A DNA stretch of 64,000 nt, taken from assembly GCF_007570825.1 (NCBI RefSeq), contig NZ_SUNB01000005.1, positions 211,010 through 275,009 on the forward strand, in the 5' to 3' direction. This DNA comes from Pleionea sediminis. Lineage in GTDB: Bacteria > Pseudomonadota > Gammaproteobacteria > Enterobacterales > Kangiellaceae. Position 1 is the stretch's first letter, and each line of letters begins with the position of its first letter. The translations under genes and the position numbers were made by a program. This document shows positions 22,461 through 32,733 of this stretch, in pieces. The notes below the pieces were generated by a model, which did no database searches, was not told the DNA's origin, and saw only the letters and a list, made by a program, of their open reading frames with translations.

Positions 22461-24776
22461 TTGGGTAAAAAACAAACAATAACGGAACAAACCGAGATTT
22501 CATCGCCGATTAGCTCACGCATTCGTGAGGGTGTTGTTATATGTCTTGGTGCAGTTGCCTTGTTTTTATTATTGGCGCTGGCGACTTACCATCCTCAAGA
22601 TCCGGGTTGGTCTTATACTGGCGTTGGTGAGTCGGTGCAAAATTCAGCGGGTCGAGCAGGCGCCTGGTTAGCCGATGTTTTTTTACAACTGTTTGGCTAT
22701 CTCGCTTATGTATTTCCATTTATGGTGACCTATCTGGCTTACCTTATTTTTCGTGAACGCAAACTAATTGAGCAGCACGACTGGCGTTATTGGTTGCTCC
22801 GAGGTTCTGGTTTTCTTCTCACTCTTATTGCCGGAACAGCCATTGCCAGCTTGAATTTTCATGATCCTGCGGTTCAACCCAGCTACACGTCAGGCGGCGT
22901 TTTTGGTCAACTAGTGGGTGATACTTTATTTGACGCTTTTAATGCATTAGGCACAACACTCATACTGCTCGCTTTGTTTTTAACCGGATTTACTTTGTTC
23001 ACCGGATTATCCTGGTTTCGTCTTATGGAACAAATTGGTGAAAAAGTTTTAAACGCACTCGATGCGATTCATTCAAAATGGCTTGAGTTCCGTGAGCGTC
23101 GTAATGAACAGCGAGAGTACGAAGAGAAGAAAGAAACGCGCAAAAAAGCGATTGAGCATGAAAAAGTCAAGCGTGAAACGCGCGCACCCATTCGCATAGA
23201 GCCGGTAGTGAATAAAATAGAGCCGAGTCCTCGAGCGCAAAAAGAAAAGCAACAAAAATTATTTGATGAGCCCGTCGAAGGTGAGTTGCCTCCGATGAAT
23301 TTGCTGGATGAACCGTCAGAGACTCAATACCCTATTTCTGAAGAATCACTTGAGGCCATGTCGCGCCTGCTTGAGAAAAAGCTGGCTGACTTTGGGGTTA
23401 AAGCAGAAGTTGTTGCGGTAAATCCGGGGCCGGTAATCACGCGTTATGAACTTGATTTGGCTCCCGGAGTAAAAGTTAGCAAGATCACCAATTTAGCGAA
23501 AGATCTAGCTCGAGCGTTGGCGTCGGTTAGCGTACGAGTGGTTGAGGTAATTCCTGGTAAACCTTACATCGGTATCGAGTTACCGAATGAACATCGAGAA
23601 ATTGTTCGGTTAAAAGAAGTCGTCGGATCAAAAGAGTTTGATGGTTCGAAATCGAAACTGAGCATGGCGCTCGGAAAAGATATTTCTGGCCTACCGGTCG
23701 TTATTGATTTGGCGAAGATGCCGCACTTGTTGGTGGCGGGTACAACTGGGTCGGGTAAATCGGTCGGTTTGAATGCCATGTTGGTGAGTATTTTGTATAA
23801 GTCATCACCTGAAGAAGTTCGTTTTATTATGATCGATCCAAAAATGCTGGAGTTGTCCGTTTACGATGGTATCCCGCATTTATTAGCGCCGGTAGTGACG
23901 GATGTTAAAGAATCGGCCAATGCATTGCGATGGAGTGTTGCCGAAATGGAGCGGCGCTACCGACTCATGGCGGCAATGGGAGTTAGAAACCTCGCTGGTT
24001 ACAATCGTAAAGTTAAAGATGCTATTAAAGCAGGTGAACCGTTAACGGATCCCATATGGACTCCTGAAGACGATATGAGTAACGAACCGCCGCTTTTAGA
24101 TACTTTGCCGCAAATTGTTATTGTAATTGATGAATTAGCCGACATGATGATGATTGTCGGCAAAAAAGTGGAAGAGTTGATTGCACGCATTGCGCAAAAA
24201 GCGCGAGCTGCCGGAATACATTTAATTCTTGCCACACAGCGGCCTTCGGTTGACGTTATTACCGGTTTAATCAAAGCGAATGTACCGTCACGAATTGCTT
24301 TTCAAGTATCGTCGCGAATTGATTCTCGAACCATACTCGATCAAATGGGCGCCGAGCATTTGTTAGGACAAGGTGACATGTTGTATTTACCGGCCGGAAA
24401 AAATATTCCGACGCGGGTTCATGGTGCCTTCGTTGACGATGACGAAGTCCATCGCGTGGTTGCTGATTGGCAAAAACGAGGCGAACCTGAGTTTGAAGAA
24501 GCCATTACCTCCGGTGTTTCTGAAACAGAAATGATGGGCATACCCAAAGGCAGCGAAGAAGAAGCGAGCGCAGAACGAGACGAACTCTACGATCAAGCCG
24601 TTGCCATTGTGACTGAATCTCGTCGGGCATCAATTTCGGGTATTCAAAGACGATTAAAGATTGGCTATAACCGTGCCGCGAGAATGATTGAAGAAATGGA
24701 AGCGGCGGGTGTGGTCAGTGAAATGCAGTCAAATGGTATGCGTGAGGTCATTGCACCACCACCACCCAAGCATTAG
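22461..24776 (+). CDS. ftsK: DNA translocase FtsK
   Basis: Septal DNA pump, 771 residues. Four N-terminal membrane helices (about 25-190) anchor it to the divisome. A charged linker of about 100 residues is short compared with E. coli FtsK. The motor has Walker A GTTGSGKS (near 427) and Walker [14 protein letters not shown], and the C-terminal gamma winged helix (about 710-765) reads KOPS. The start is TTG at 22461 with AGGTGG seven bases upstream; no nearby in-frame ATG fits. lolA and rarA follow closely, so cotranscription is likely. Confidence 0.96.
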   Translation: MGKKQTITEQTEISSPISSRIREGVVICLGAVALFLLLALATYHPQDPGWSYTGVGESVQNSAGRAGAWLADVFLQLFGYLAYVFPFMVTYLAYLIFRERKLIEQHDWRYWLLRGSGFLLTLIAGTAIASLNFHDPAVQPSYTSGGVFGQLVGDTLFDAFNALGTTLILLALFLTGFTLFTGLSWFRLMEQIGEKVLNALDAIHSKWLEFRERRNEQREYEEKKETRKKAIEHEKVKRETRAPIRIEPVVNKIEPSPRAQKEKQQKLFDEPVEGELPPMNLLDEPSETQYPISEESLEAMSRLLEKKLADFGVKAEVVAVNPGPVITRYELDLAPGVKVSKITNLAKDLARALASVSVRVVEVIPGKPYIGIELPNEHREIVRLKEVVGSKEFDGSKSKLSMALGKDISGLPVVIDLAKMPHLLVAGTTGSGKSVGLNAMLVSILYKSSPEEVRFIMIDPKMLELSVYDGIPHLLAPVVTDVKESANALRWSVAEMERRYRLMAAMGVRNLAGYNRKVKDAIKAGEPLTDPIWTPEDDMSNEPPLLDTLPQIVIVIDELADMMMIVGKKVEELIARIAQKARAAGIHLILATQRPSVDVITGLIKANVPSRIAFQVSSRIDSRTILDQMGAEHLLGQGDMLYLPAGKNIPTRVHGAFVDDDEVHRVVADWQKRGEPEFEEAITSGVSETEMMGIPKGSEEEASAERDELYDQAVAIVTESRRASISGIQRRLKIGYNRAARMIEEMEAAGVVSEMQSNGMREVIAPPPPKH

Positions 24777-24827
24777 TCACTAATCCCTATACGATATAAA
24801 AATATGATAGAACAATTTGGAATAATT

Positions 24828-25508
24828 ATGACGTTGAAGAATTGGTTTAAATATTGTGTTGTTTTACTGACGGCGGTTCAAGTCACCTACGCTTCAGATG
24901 CGGATAAGCTGGTTGATATTACCAAGGATATCACGAGCGTGAGTGCTGAGTTTGAGCAGGAAATTCGCGATCAGTTTAACAATTTAAAAGATAAATCGAA
25001 GGGTGTATTTCAGCTTAAAAAACCCTTTAAGTTTCTGTGGCAGACGCAAAAGCCTTTTCAACAATTAATAGTTTCTAATGGTGATGTATTGTGGACTTTC
25101 GATCAAGACCTCGATCAAGTCAACATTGAGTCTTTAGATAAAGCCATGGGGAATACACCTGTCTTTTTTCTTGGTGCCGACGCGAAAACATTGAACGAGA
25201 GTTTTAATATTACACTCTTGCCCAGTGGTCAATCTGATGCAAAAACGTTTGAGTTAACGCCGCGTAACAATGAAAATACGTTCGAGCGAATGTTAGTGTT
25301 ATTTAATGACGGACAATTAAAAGAAATATTGCTAAAAGATACTTTAGGTCAACAAACTTCGGTGGAGTTTTCAGCCGTAAATATGAATGTTGAATTGGCC
25401 GATTCAACATTTGAGTTTACCCCACCTGAAGGCGTCGATGTACTCGACTCTCGTCGTTCAAAACCGTCGCCAACTCAGCCTCCTGCAAAGCCAGTTGAGC
25501 AGTATTAA
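24828..25508 (+). CDS. lolA: Outer-membrane lipoprotein carrier protein LolA
   Basis: Periplasmic chaperone that ferries lipoproteins from LolCDE to LolB. The 226-residue precursor has a signal peptide ending near VTYA and the family segment VSAEFEQEI...GVFQLKKPFKFLWQTQKPFQQLIVSNGDVLWTFDQDLDQV (split by a short linker). The ATG at 24828 was chosen over one at 24804 because GGAA precedes it and the signal peptide then has a normal length. It lies between ftsK and rarA, as in E. coli. Confidence 0.93.
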   Translation: MTLKNWFKYCVVLLTAVQVTYASDADKLVDITKDITSVSAEFEQEIRDQFNNLKDKSKGVFQLKKPFKFLWQTQKPFQQLIVSNGDVLWTFDQDLDQVNIESLDKAMGNTPVFFLGADAKTLNESFNITLLPSGQSDAKTFELTPRNNENTFERMLVLFNDGQLKEILLKDTLGQQTSVEFSAVNMNVELADSTFEFTPPEGVDVLDSRRSKPSPTQPPAKPVEQY

Positions 25509-25523
25509 CTGTGGCACAACATA

Positions 25524-26843
25524 ATGGATTTATTTGATAACCAACAACCGTACCGACCTTTGGCCGATCGAATGCGGCCTCGAACATTGGATGAATACGT
25601 TGGCCAGGAACATTTGTTAGGCGAGGGCAAGCCTCTTCGAAAATGTATCGCCAGTGACCAATTGCATTCGATGATTTTTTGGGGCCCACCCGGTGTTGGT
25701 AAAACATCTTTAGCTCGTTTAATTGCACGTGAAACTTCCTCTAACTTTATTGCTGTCTCGGCAATTATGAGTGGCGTTAAAGATATTCGTGCTGCGGTTG
25801 AGCAAGCGAAGCAGTCTCAGGTTCATGGTAATAAAACGTTGTTGTTTGTCGATGAGGTGCACCGATTTAATAAGTCGCAGCAAGACGCATTTTTGCCTTT
25901 TATTGAAGATGGCACTTTTGTTTTTATCGGTGCAACTACTGAGAATCCTTCATTTGAATTAAATAATGCTTTGTTATCTCGATCGCGCGTTTATCGTTTG
26001 TCTCGACTTAAAGAGAATGAGTTACAACATCTATTAAAGATGGCTGTGTCGGATTCGGAGCGTGGATTAGGTGAATTAAATTTATCATTGAGCGATGAAG
26101 CAACCGAATTACTCATTCAGTCGTCTCATGGCGATTCACGACAATTATTGAATTATTTGGAGATTGCTTCAGATTTTGTTGCCGACGATTCAACGGCTCG
26201 ATTGGAAAAACATCATATTGCCGAAGTTGTGGGAGATAAAGTACGCCATTTTGATAAAGCGGGCGATGTATTTTACGAACAAATTTCTGCTTTGCATAAA
26301 TCGGTGCGAGGTTCTTCGCCCGATGCCGCCCTTTATTGGTTTTGTCGAATGATCGATGGTGGTTGTGATCCGCTTTACGTTGCTCGTCGAGTCGTGCGAA
26401 TGGCGAGTGAAGAAGTGGGAAATGCCGATCCTCGCGCATTAACGGTGGCACTTAATGCTTGGGAAGTGCAAGAACGTTTAGGATCGCCAGAAGGTAAATT
26501 GGCGATTGCACAGGCAATTTTGTATTTGGCCAGTGCGCCTAAAAGCAATGCGGCTTATCGGGCGTATGGTGAAGCGAAGCAATTTGTTCGGGATGATCCG
26601 GGATTGGATGTCCCTGTTCATTTAAGAAATGCACCGTCAAAATTGATGAAGCAATTAGGGTATGGGCAAGAATACCGATATTCTCACGATGAGCCAGAAG
26701 CGTATTCTGCAGGTCAAACATATTGGCCAGATGACCTTGAACCGGTTAATTTTTATCAGCCTGTAGAACGCGGGCTGGAAATACAAATTAAAAAGAAGCT
26801 GACGCATTTAAGCCAGCTCGATGCCAAAGCGAGAAATCAATAA
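25524..26843 (+). CDS. rarA: Replication-associated recombination protein RarA (MgsA)
   Basis: AAA+ ATPase of 439 residues acting at stalled replication forks. Walker A GPPGVGKTS is at 54-62, Walker B is LLFVDEVHRF, and sensor 1 is GATTENPSFELN. The C-terminal helical domain (GSDPDAALYW-like, here SSPDAALYWFCRMIDGG) matches the MgsA tetramerisation domain. It sits 15 nt after lolA and its stop touches crcB. Confidence 0.96.
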   Translation: MDLFDNQQPYRPLADRMRPRTLDEYVGQEHLLGEGKPLRKCIASDQLHSMIFWGPPGVGKTSLARLIARETSSNFIAVSAIMSGVKDIRAAVEQAKQSQVHGNKTLLFVDEVHRFNKSQQDAFLPFIEDGTFVFIGATTENPSFELNNALLSRSRVYRLSRLKENELQHLLKMAVSDSERGLGELNLSLSDEATELLIQSSHGDSRQLLNYLEIASDFVADDSTARLEKHHIAEVVGDKVRHFDKAGDVFYEQISALHKSVRGSSPDAALYWFCRMIDGGCDPLYVARRVVRMASEEVGNADPRALTVALNAWEVQERLGSPEGKLAIAQAILYLASAPKSNAAYRAYGEAKQFVRDDPGLDVPVHLRNAPSKLMKQLGYGQEYRYSHDEPEAYSAGQTYWPDDLEPVNFYQPVERGLEIQIKKKLTHLSQLDAKARNQ

Positions 26844-27236
26844 ATGTCCGCTCAATGGATATATATTTTTGCCGTGGCGTCGGGAAGTGCCTTGGGCGGT
26901 GTTTTGCGTTTTTTGACGCGTGAATATTTGCCGGTGCTAGTTCCAATTGATTTTCCCATAGGAACATTAGTTGTGAATGTATTAGGCTGCTTTGTTGCTG
27001 GTATTTTGCTCATTTATTGGCAGGGTGTTCAAGTTAATCCAGTATTAAAAGCTGCGATAATGATTGGTTTTCTTGGCGCGTTAACGACTTTTTCATCCTT
27101 TTCTGTCGATACTTTGGTATTGTTTCAAGAGCAACAATTTATAAAGGCTGTAACCAATGTGGCCCTAAATATGGCATTAAGCTTAATTGCTGTTTTTTTA
27201 GGAGCATGGATTGGTGGTAGAATAACGCAAATTTAA
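26844..27236 (+). CDS. crcB: Fluoride exporter CrcB/FluC
   Basis: A small four-helix membrane channel of 130 residues that expels fluoride as a dual-topology dimer. Family motifs are GGVLRFLTRE, GTLVVNVLGCFVAG and GFLGALTTFSSFSVDT. The ATG directly follows the rarA stop, so the gene is translationally coupled; no fluoride riboswitch has room to fit here. serS lies 25 nt downstream. Confidence 0.94.
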   Translation: MSAQWIYIFAVASGSALGGVLRFLTREYLPVLVPIDFPIGTLVVNVLGCFVAGILLIYWQGVQVNPVLKAAIMIGFLGALTTFSSFSVDTLVLFQEQQFIKAVTNVALNMALSLIAVFLGAWIGGRITQI

Positions 27237-27258
27237 AATTAGTAATGAGTGAAGGTAA

Positions 27259-28539
<1,281 letters not shown>

Positions 28540-28596
28540 ACACCGCTTAATTTTTTGTTTGAAATTAAAAGTCTTAGGTGTCGAAAATAATGCAAT

Positions 28597-28626
28597 AAAA
28601 AAGGGCTCAAATGAGCCCTTTGTTTT
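28597..28626. terminator. Bidirectional terminator between serS and the MlaC-like genes
   Basis: AAAAGGGCTC-AAAT-GAGCCCTTTGTTTT between convergent genes. The minus-strand side also ends in a T-run. Confidence 0.85.
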
Positions 28627-28640
28627 AACTCTAACTTTAC

Positions 28641-29237
28641 TTACTTTTCATTTTGTTCCAGCTTTGCTAATAACGCATCAAATCCTTTTTCTACATCAAC
28701 GGATTTCAATTGTTCACGATAGTTTTGCAGTATTTTGACGCCTTCAACAGAAATATCAATGACTTTCCAGTCGTCATAGTCTTCCATCATTTTTAACGTA
28801 TATATGATACTGAATGATTCGCTTTCTTTAGACACTAGCTCACTGTAAACCCAGGCCGTTTGCCTGGTTCGTGAAAAATTAGTTTTAATAAAATTGAAAG
28901 TGTGACCGTCGTAATTATTCAGGCCTTGCGCATAGGTCTTTATAATGTGGTCAACAAAAGCATCGGTAAAGCGTGTGCGTTGTACATCGTCGAGCTTATC
29001 CCAAACTTTACGTTTTAACACGCGCTTTCCTAAGCCTTTGGTATCAACCAAAGGAACCAAGTTTTCTCGAACAATTTGATGCGCAAAATGCTCATCAGAC
29101 TCTAATTGGGTTCGGTTGTTCTCTAGCAGCGCAATCATGTTATCGGCTGCATTTTTTAACAACACATCCGGTTCGGACGCTGCATTAGCGACCGAACTGG
29201 TAACTATCAACCCTAAGGCAAACAACAAGTGTTTCAT
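28641..29237 (-). CDS. MlaC-like periplasmic phospholipid-binding protein (second copy)
   Basis: A 198-residue secreted protein of the MlaC/Ttg2D family, which carries phospholipids between the outer-membrane MlaA complex and the MlaFEDB transporter. A signal peptide ends near VANA. The core NLVPLVDTKGLGKRVLKRKVWDKL and the tail DWKVIDISVEGVKILQNYREQ are family motifs. It lies 26 nt after a close paralogue and is cotranscribed with it. No mlaFEDB or mlaA genes are in the window, so the transport partner is unknown. Confidence 0.88.
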   Translation of the reverse strand: MKHLLFALGLIVTSSVANAASEPDVLLKNAADNMIALLENNRTQLESDEHFAHQIVRENLVPLVDTKGLGKRVLKRKVWDKLDDVQRTRFTDAFVDHIIKTYAQGLNNYDGHTFNFIKTNFSRTRQTAWVYSELVSKESESFSIIYTLKMMEDYDDWKVIDISVEGVKILQNYREQLKSVDVEKGFDALLAKLEQNEK

Positions 29238-29263
29238 TAGATTCCTTTTATCCCTTGCGTTAC

Positions 29264-29875
29264 TTATTGAAGTTCAATTTCGTTATTTTCTAACTTTTTA
29301 ATGACTGAGTCGAGACCGTCTTTTTGAATTTGTTGCGCAAATTGATTACGGTAGCTTGAAGCCATGCTAATGCCTTCAATGCGAACATCAATCACTCGCC
29401 AAGCATCCAAACCTTTGGGTTTTCTGAGTAAGTAGTCAATTTTTACCGGCTCACCCTTAGGCTGGTTCATAACACTTTTAACACGAGCTGCTGTTTCTTT
29501 GCTGTTGTACTCAGTATCTTCAAATTCAAATGACTGACCTTCGTATTGAGCTAAGCCTTTGGCGTAAGTATTCACCACTAAATTTACGAATTCTTCAACA
29601 AATTTTTGTTGTTGTTGAGGAGATGCGTTTTTCCATTCTTTAGCAAGAACTCGGCGACCAAGTCCTTCTTGATCGATGTAAGGTACTAACTCTTTTTTGA
29701 CCAGTTCGACAGCCATGTCTGGATTGTCTTGTAGTTTGTCCTGATTTTTTTCAAGATAAGAGACGATGTTATCGGCAACGCCTTTGAGCATGTCTTTTGG
29801 ATCGGACTCTGCAAACGTTGTAGCCGAGAATACAAAAAGCAAAAGAGCAACAAATCTATTTACCGTGGTTGTCAT
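29264..29875 (-). CDS. MlaC-like periplasmic phospholipid-binding protein (first copy)
   Basis: A 203-residue secreted protein with a signal peptide ending near TTFA. It has the MlaC core ELVPYIDQEGLGRRVLAKEW and the C-terminal AWRVIDVRIEGISMASSYRNQFAQQI. It is clearly related to the next gene but well diverged, so the duplication is not recent. Both proteins probably bind lipids in the periplasm; the typical mla operon context is absent. Confidence 0.9.
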   Translation of the reverse strand: MTTTVNRFVALLLFVFSATTFAESDPKDMLKGVADNIVSYLEKNQDKLQDNPDMAVELVKKELVPYIDQEGLGRRVLAKEWKNASPQQQQKFVEEFVNLVVNTYAKGLAQYEGQSFEFEDTEYNSKETAARVKSVMNQPKGEPVKIDYLLRKPKGLDAWRVIDVRIEGISMASSYRNQFAQQIQKDGLDSVIKKLENNEIELQ

Positions 29876-29990
29876 TTTAGGTTCCTTGAAGTTTCAGTGT
29901 TCGTATTTTAACGAGTTTTTCGATACTAGTCTCTGATTCTATCGGCGTAATAATTAACTAAAGCTTAACGAAACATGTCTACTAATACGT

Positions 29991-30317
29991 TTATAAGCAC
30001 CTTTTGGGTTTCGGAAGCCCGGCTATCTTCGTGGCCTGTTTCGCAGCGCCTTTAGGAAATAGCTTGTGGAGATAGATGCTGTTGCCTTTTTCTTCGCCAA
30101 GTTCTTTCGCCAGGTACTTCACTAGTGGTCTAATAGATGGACTAGTTTCGTACTCCTCATAAAAACGTCGGACAAATCGAATAACTTCCCAATGATCGTC
30201 ACTTAATTCGATATTTTCGCCTTTGGCAAGCAGTGGGGCAAGCGTTTCGTCCCATTGTGCCGGATCCAGCAAATAGCCTTGTTTATCCGTTGAAATATGG
30301 TCTGGCAGGGCATTCAT
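29991..30317 (-). CDS. tusE: Sulfur relay protein TusE
   Basis: DsrC-family sulfur acceptor of 108 residues that receives persulfide from TusBCD and passes it to MnmA. The penultimate Cys of the flexible C-terminal arm (LPKPKRCL) is the active cysteine. The motif EDHWEVI-like [18 protein letters not shown] is typical. The ATG overlaps the tusB stop by one base; a TTG one codon upstream is less likely. It is the last gene of tusDCBE, and a neighbour of yccA as in E. coli. Confidence 0.93.
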   Translation of the reverse strand: MNALPDHISTDKQGYLLDPAQWDETLAPLLAKGENIELSDDHWEVIRFVRRFYEEYETSPSIRPLVKYLAKELGEEKGNSIYLHKLFPKGAAKQATKIAGLPKPKRCL

Positions 30318-30601
30318 CAATGAAACGTCCAGGTTAGGGTTTTAGTAAATTCCGCGGTTAGAGCAACAAAGGCATCATAGTCGGGCACCCAGTCGATCGA
30401 GGATGTATCTGATATGCCCCTCACAGTGGCATCAATTTTAAGCACTTTTGCTGCTTTTAGTTTGGGAGCTAACACATTGTTTTTTATAAGATAACAGCCG
30501 TCTTCTATTAATAGCAGTGAGTCATTCGAACTCATCGATGCGACTAGCGTTTCTAGCTGCTCTTCGCTTATGGGGCGATTAACTATGTGTAAACAACTCA
30601 T
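30317..30601 (-). CDS. tusB: Sulfur relay protein TusB
   Basis: A 94-residue DsrH-family subunit of the TusBCD hexamer. It starts [10 protein letters not shown] and has the family's [12 protein letters not shown] core. Overlaps of one to four bases with tusC and tusE show tight translational coupling. It structurally supports TusD; the active persulfide is carried on TusD. Confidence 0.88.
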   Translation of the reverse strand: MSCLHIVNRPISEEQLETLVASMSSNDSLLLIEDGCYLIKNNVLAPKLKAAKVLKIDATVRGISDTSSIDWVPDYDAFVALTAEFTKTLTWTFH

Positions 30602-30951
30602 AACGAAAACACCTGTGACGAGCGTTCAATGAGGTTTTTGTATTCTGCATCATTGAGAATCTCGACCTTTCTTAGCAATTGCTCAGGCAATAAGCCGTAA
30701 TGTGTGAGGCTTTTGTGGTAAACATATAAATGCTCAATATCGTAAAGGTCTAATCCGTTGAATAAACGAGTGTATTCTTTTTGACCGACGAGTTTGGGGT
30801 GCTGGTCATCGATGAGTTGCCAAACTCCTTCACCGACAAAGAGCAGACCAACCGATTGGTCAAACGAAGCGGCAGCGAGAGCCATATCCAGTTGCTCTTT
30901 TCCAGAGTCCGTGGAATAAGGCGGTTTGGTAAAGATATAGAGTTGATTCAT
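30598..30951 (-). CDS. tusC: Sulfur relay protein TusC
   Basis: A 117-residue DsrF-family subunit of TusBCD. The N-terminus IFTKPPYSTDSGKEQLDMALAAASFDQSVGLLFVGEGVWQL contains the family motifs (broken here across PPYS and ALAAASF). It overlaps tusB by four bases and follows tusD by 8 nt. Confidence 0.9.
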   Translation of the reverse strand: MNQLYIFTKPPYSTDSGKEQLDMALAAASFDQSVGLLFVGEGVWQLIDDQHPKLVGQKEYTRLFNGLDLYDIEHLYVYHKSLTHYGLLPEQLLRKVEILNDAEYKNLIERSSQVFSL

Positions 30952-30959
30952 TAAGCCGC

Positions 30960-31355
30960 CTAGGAAAAGTGAATAACACGATCGGAGTGACTTGAGGCTT
31001 CAACCCACTCACCAAGGCCAGCAATATGAAAGTCAGCGTTAACGTTGTGGTCCGGTAAACCAGCCAACTCAGCATCTTCCTGGCTAACAATACCGCGTTT
31101 ATTGGCGACAGAAACGCACGCATTTATTGTTAAATCGTATTGGCTCGCCAAACTGCTCCAGCCTTGCTGAAGATTTTGCTCATCATTCGCAGGGTTCCAC
31201 AATTCATTCGCAACATAAACAGCATCGCCATAGAAAAAGACTGAGTGGACACTGTGGCCTTGCCGGTAACAAGCGTCGACAAACCGCTGGGCCGAAGAAT
31301 GAGCCTGAGAAGTGTAGGGCGAACCGGTAACTAATATTGCGTACTTAAGAGCCAT
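30960..31355 (-). CDS. tusD: Sulfurtransferase subunit TusD
   Basis: A 131-residue DsrE-family subunit that receives sulfur from TusA. The acceptor cysteine is in LTINACVSVANKRGI, and the start LKYAILVTGSPYTSQAHSSA and FFYGDAVYVAN match TusD. It is the first gene of the tusDCBE operon that supplies MnmA, encoded at 8881-9999. Confidence 0.93.
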   Translation of the reverse strand: MALKYAILVTGSPYTSQAHSSAQRFVDACYRQGHSVHSVFFYGDAVYVANELWNPANDEQNLQQGWSSLASQYDLTINACVSVANKRGIVSQEDAELAGLPDHNVNADFHIAGLGEWVEASSHSDRVIHFS

Positions 31356-31406
31356 AATTATGGGTATCTTGCTGATTTGGCACTATTTTACCATAAGACA
31401 GGCATT

Positions 31407-31433
31407 AAAAAACCCGGCCGAGGCCGGGTTTGT
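31407..31433 (-). terminator. Terminator of the BI-1/YccA gene
   Basis: The GC-rich stem AACCCGGCC/GGCCGGGTT has, on the minus strand, a run of six T after it. It is just beyond the stop of the BI-1 gene and before tusD. Confidence 0.88.
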
Positions 31434-31453
31434 GTTCAGAAAACGACGAAGAA

Positions 31454-32137
31454 TTAATCGTCGCCGCTGAATGCTGCTAACAAGTGCAGAATATTCATGA
31501 ACAACACATAGATGTTAATGAATACACTCATAGCGGCCATGATGTAGTTGGTTTGCTCACCACGCATGATTGAGCTGGTGTCGTACAAAATGTAGCCAGA
31601 TATTAGTAGCACCATCGCAGCTGAGATAGCTGTGCTTAAACCACTAACGTGCCAGCCAGCAAAGTAGTTTCCGATGAAGTAAATAAGTGCAACACCGAAA
31701 ACAACCATTAGTCCTGCGAATAAAAAGCCTCGCATGAAAGTAAAGTCTTTGCCTGTTTTCAGTACATAACCTGAAAGGGCGAAGAAAATAAGGCCGGTTA
31801 GTCCAAGTGCTTGGATAACGATTTCACTACCAAAATTGGCAACATAAAGGTTGATGATTGGGCCCGCATAAAAACCTAAGAACCCGGTGAATAAAAACAT
31901 CATTAAAATTCCCAACCCACTGTTGGAAGTTTTAGCCATGATAAACGGCATACCGATAATGATGGCCAGATACAACCAAGGTGAAATTGGGGCGATGTTC
32001 ATTGCCATTGCAACGCCAGCTGAAATGGCACTAACAATCAAGGATGCAGCAACCAACAAATAAGTATTTTTCAATACCTTGTTAATTTCTACACCGCTCG
32101 ACATTGAGCGATCAATGGTATTAACATTACGTTCCAT
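31454..32137 (-). CDS. Bax inhibitor-1 / YccA-family membrane protein
   Basis: A 227-residue protein with seven predicted membrane helices. BI-1 family motifs are the N-terminal NKVLKNTYLLVAASLIVSA, GLTGLIFFALSGYV and the C-terminal ILYDTSSIMRG with its acidic pore residues, ending in LHLLAAFSGDD. In E. coli YccA modulates the FtsH protease; homologues are pH-sensitive calcium channels. Its position between the tus genes and tRNA-Ser matches the yccA-serT arrangement of E. coli. Confidence 0.92.
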   Translation of the reverse strand: MERNVNTIDRSMSSGVEINKVLKNTYLLVAASLIVSAISAGVAMAMNIAPISPWLYLAIIIGMPFIMAKTSNSGLGILMMFLFTGFLGFYAGPIINLYVANFGSEIVIQALGLTGLIFFALSGYVLKTGKDFTFMRGFLFAGLMVVFGVALIYFIGNYFAGWHVSGLSTAISAAMVLLISGYILYDTSSIMRGEQTNYIMAAMSVFINIYVLFMNILHLLAAFSGDD

Positions 32138-32343
32138 AGGGACTTTTCTCCGAATTACAACAAGTTAAGTTATTACTGTAGACAAATATATCAAATAATA
32201 GTTTCACTACAAGTATTATCGTGTTGCAGATTATTTCATAATCATGTCTGTTTATGCGTTGTTCAATTTCATAAAAACATAGAAAATTTTACACGAAAAG
32301 CTTGATTCTTAAAATGTTTCTAGTATTATTCGGCCTTCTTCGC

Positions 32344-32434
32344 GGAGGGATGGCAGAGCGGTTGAATGCACCGGTCTTGAAAACCGGCATGGGTTAATAG
32401 CCCATCTAGGGTTCGAATCCCTATCCCTCCGCCA
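32344..32434 (+). tRNA. serT: tRNA-Ser (anticodon TGA)
   Basis: A complete tRNA with long variable arm. The acceptor arms GGAGGGA and TCCCTCC pair, the anticodon TGA is at 32378-32380 in the loop CTTGAAA, the T loop is GGTTCGAATCC, and CCA is encoded. It lies upstream of and next to an integrase gene, a usual phage insertion site. Confidence 0.97.
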
Positions 32435-32733
32435 CTTACTCTTGTAGTTACAATAGTTTAGTGGCTCTCCGAACTTTCTAATCTCTAATATATTTTCTCT
32501 ATTTCTAAACTGACTGTGGCTGCTTTTGTGCCCAACGCGTTTTGTTTTCTGCAAAATAATCTAGAATCGTTGTTTCCGTAATCTGTTATCTTGCTATCCA
32601 ATAACATTGGGTTTGAAGTTTCAAAGTTCAAGAGAGAAGTGAGCTATAAGCTCATTTTTGCTGAGCTTTGGGAAGCTTTCATTATCGGTAGTCGGTAAAT
32701 TAACGATATATGATAACGAATTCTTTTGTTGCG
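32435..32733. other. Gap between tRNA-Ser and the prophage integrase
   Basis: No gene is visible. This stretch should contain the left prophage junction if integration used the tRNA. An AAGCTCA/TGAGCTT hairpin is at 32648-32668, without a proper T-run. No repeat of the tRNA 3' end was found near the right end of the prophage. Confidence 0.5.

Noticed and set aside
26836..26844. Fluoride riboswitch before crcB
   Set aside because: The crcB ATG touches the rarA stop, so no leader exists.
32309..32554. Open frame antisense to tRNA-Ser
   Set aside because: Mainly covers the tRNA and has no family resemblance; a by-product of its sequence.
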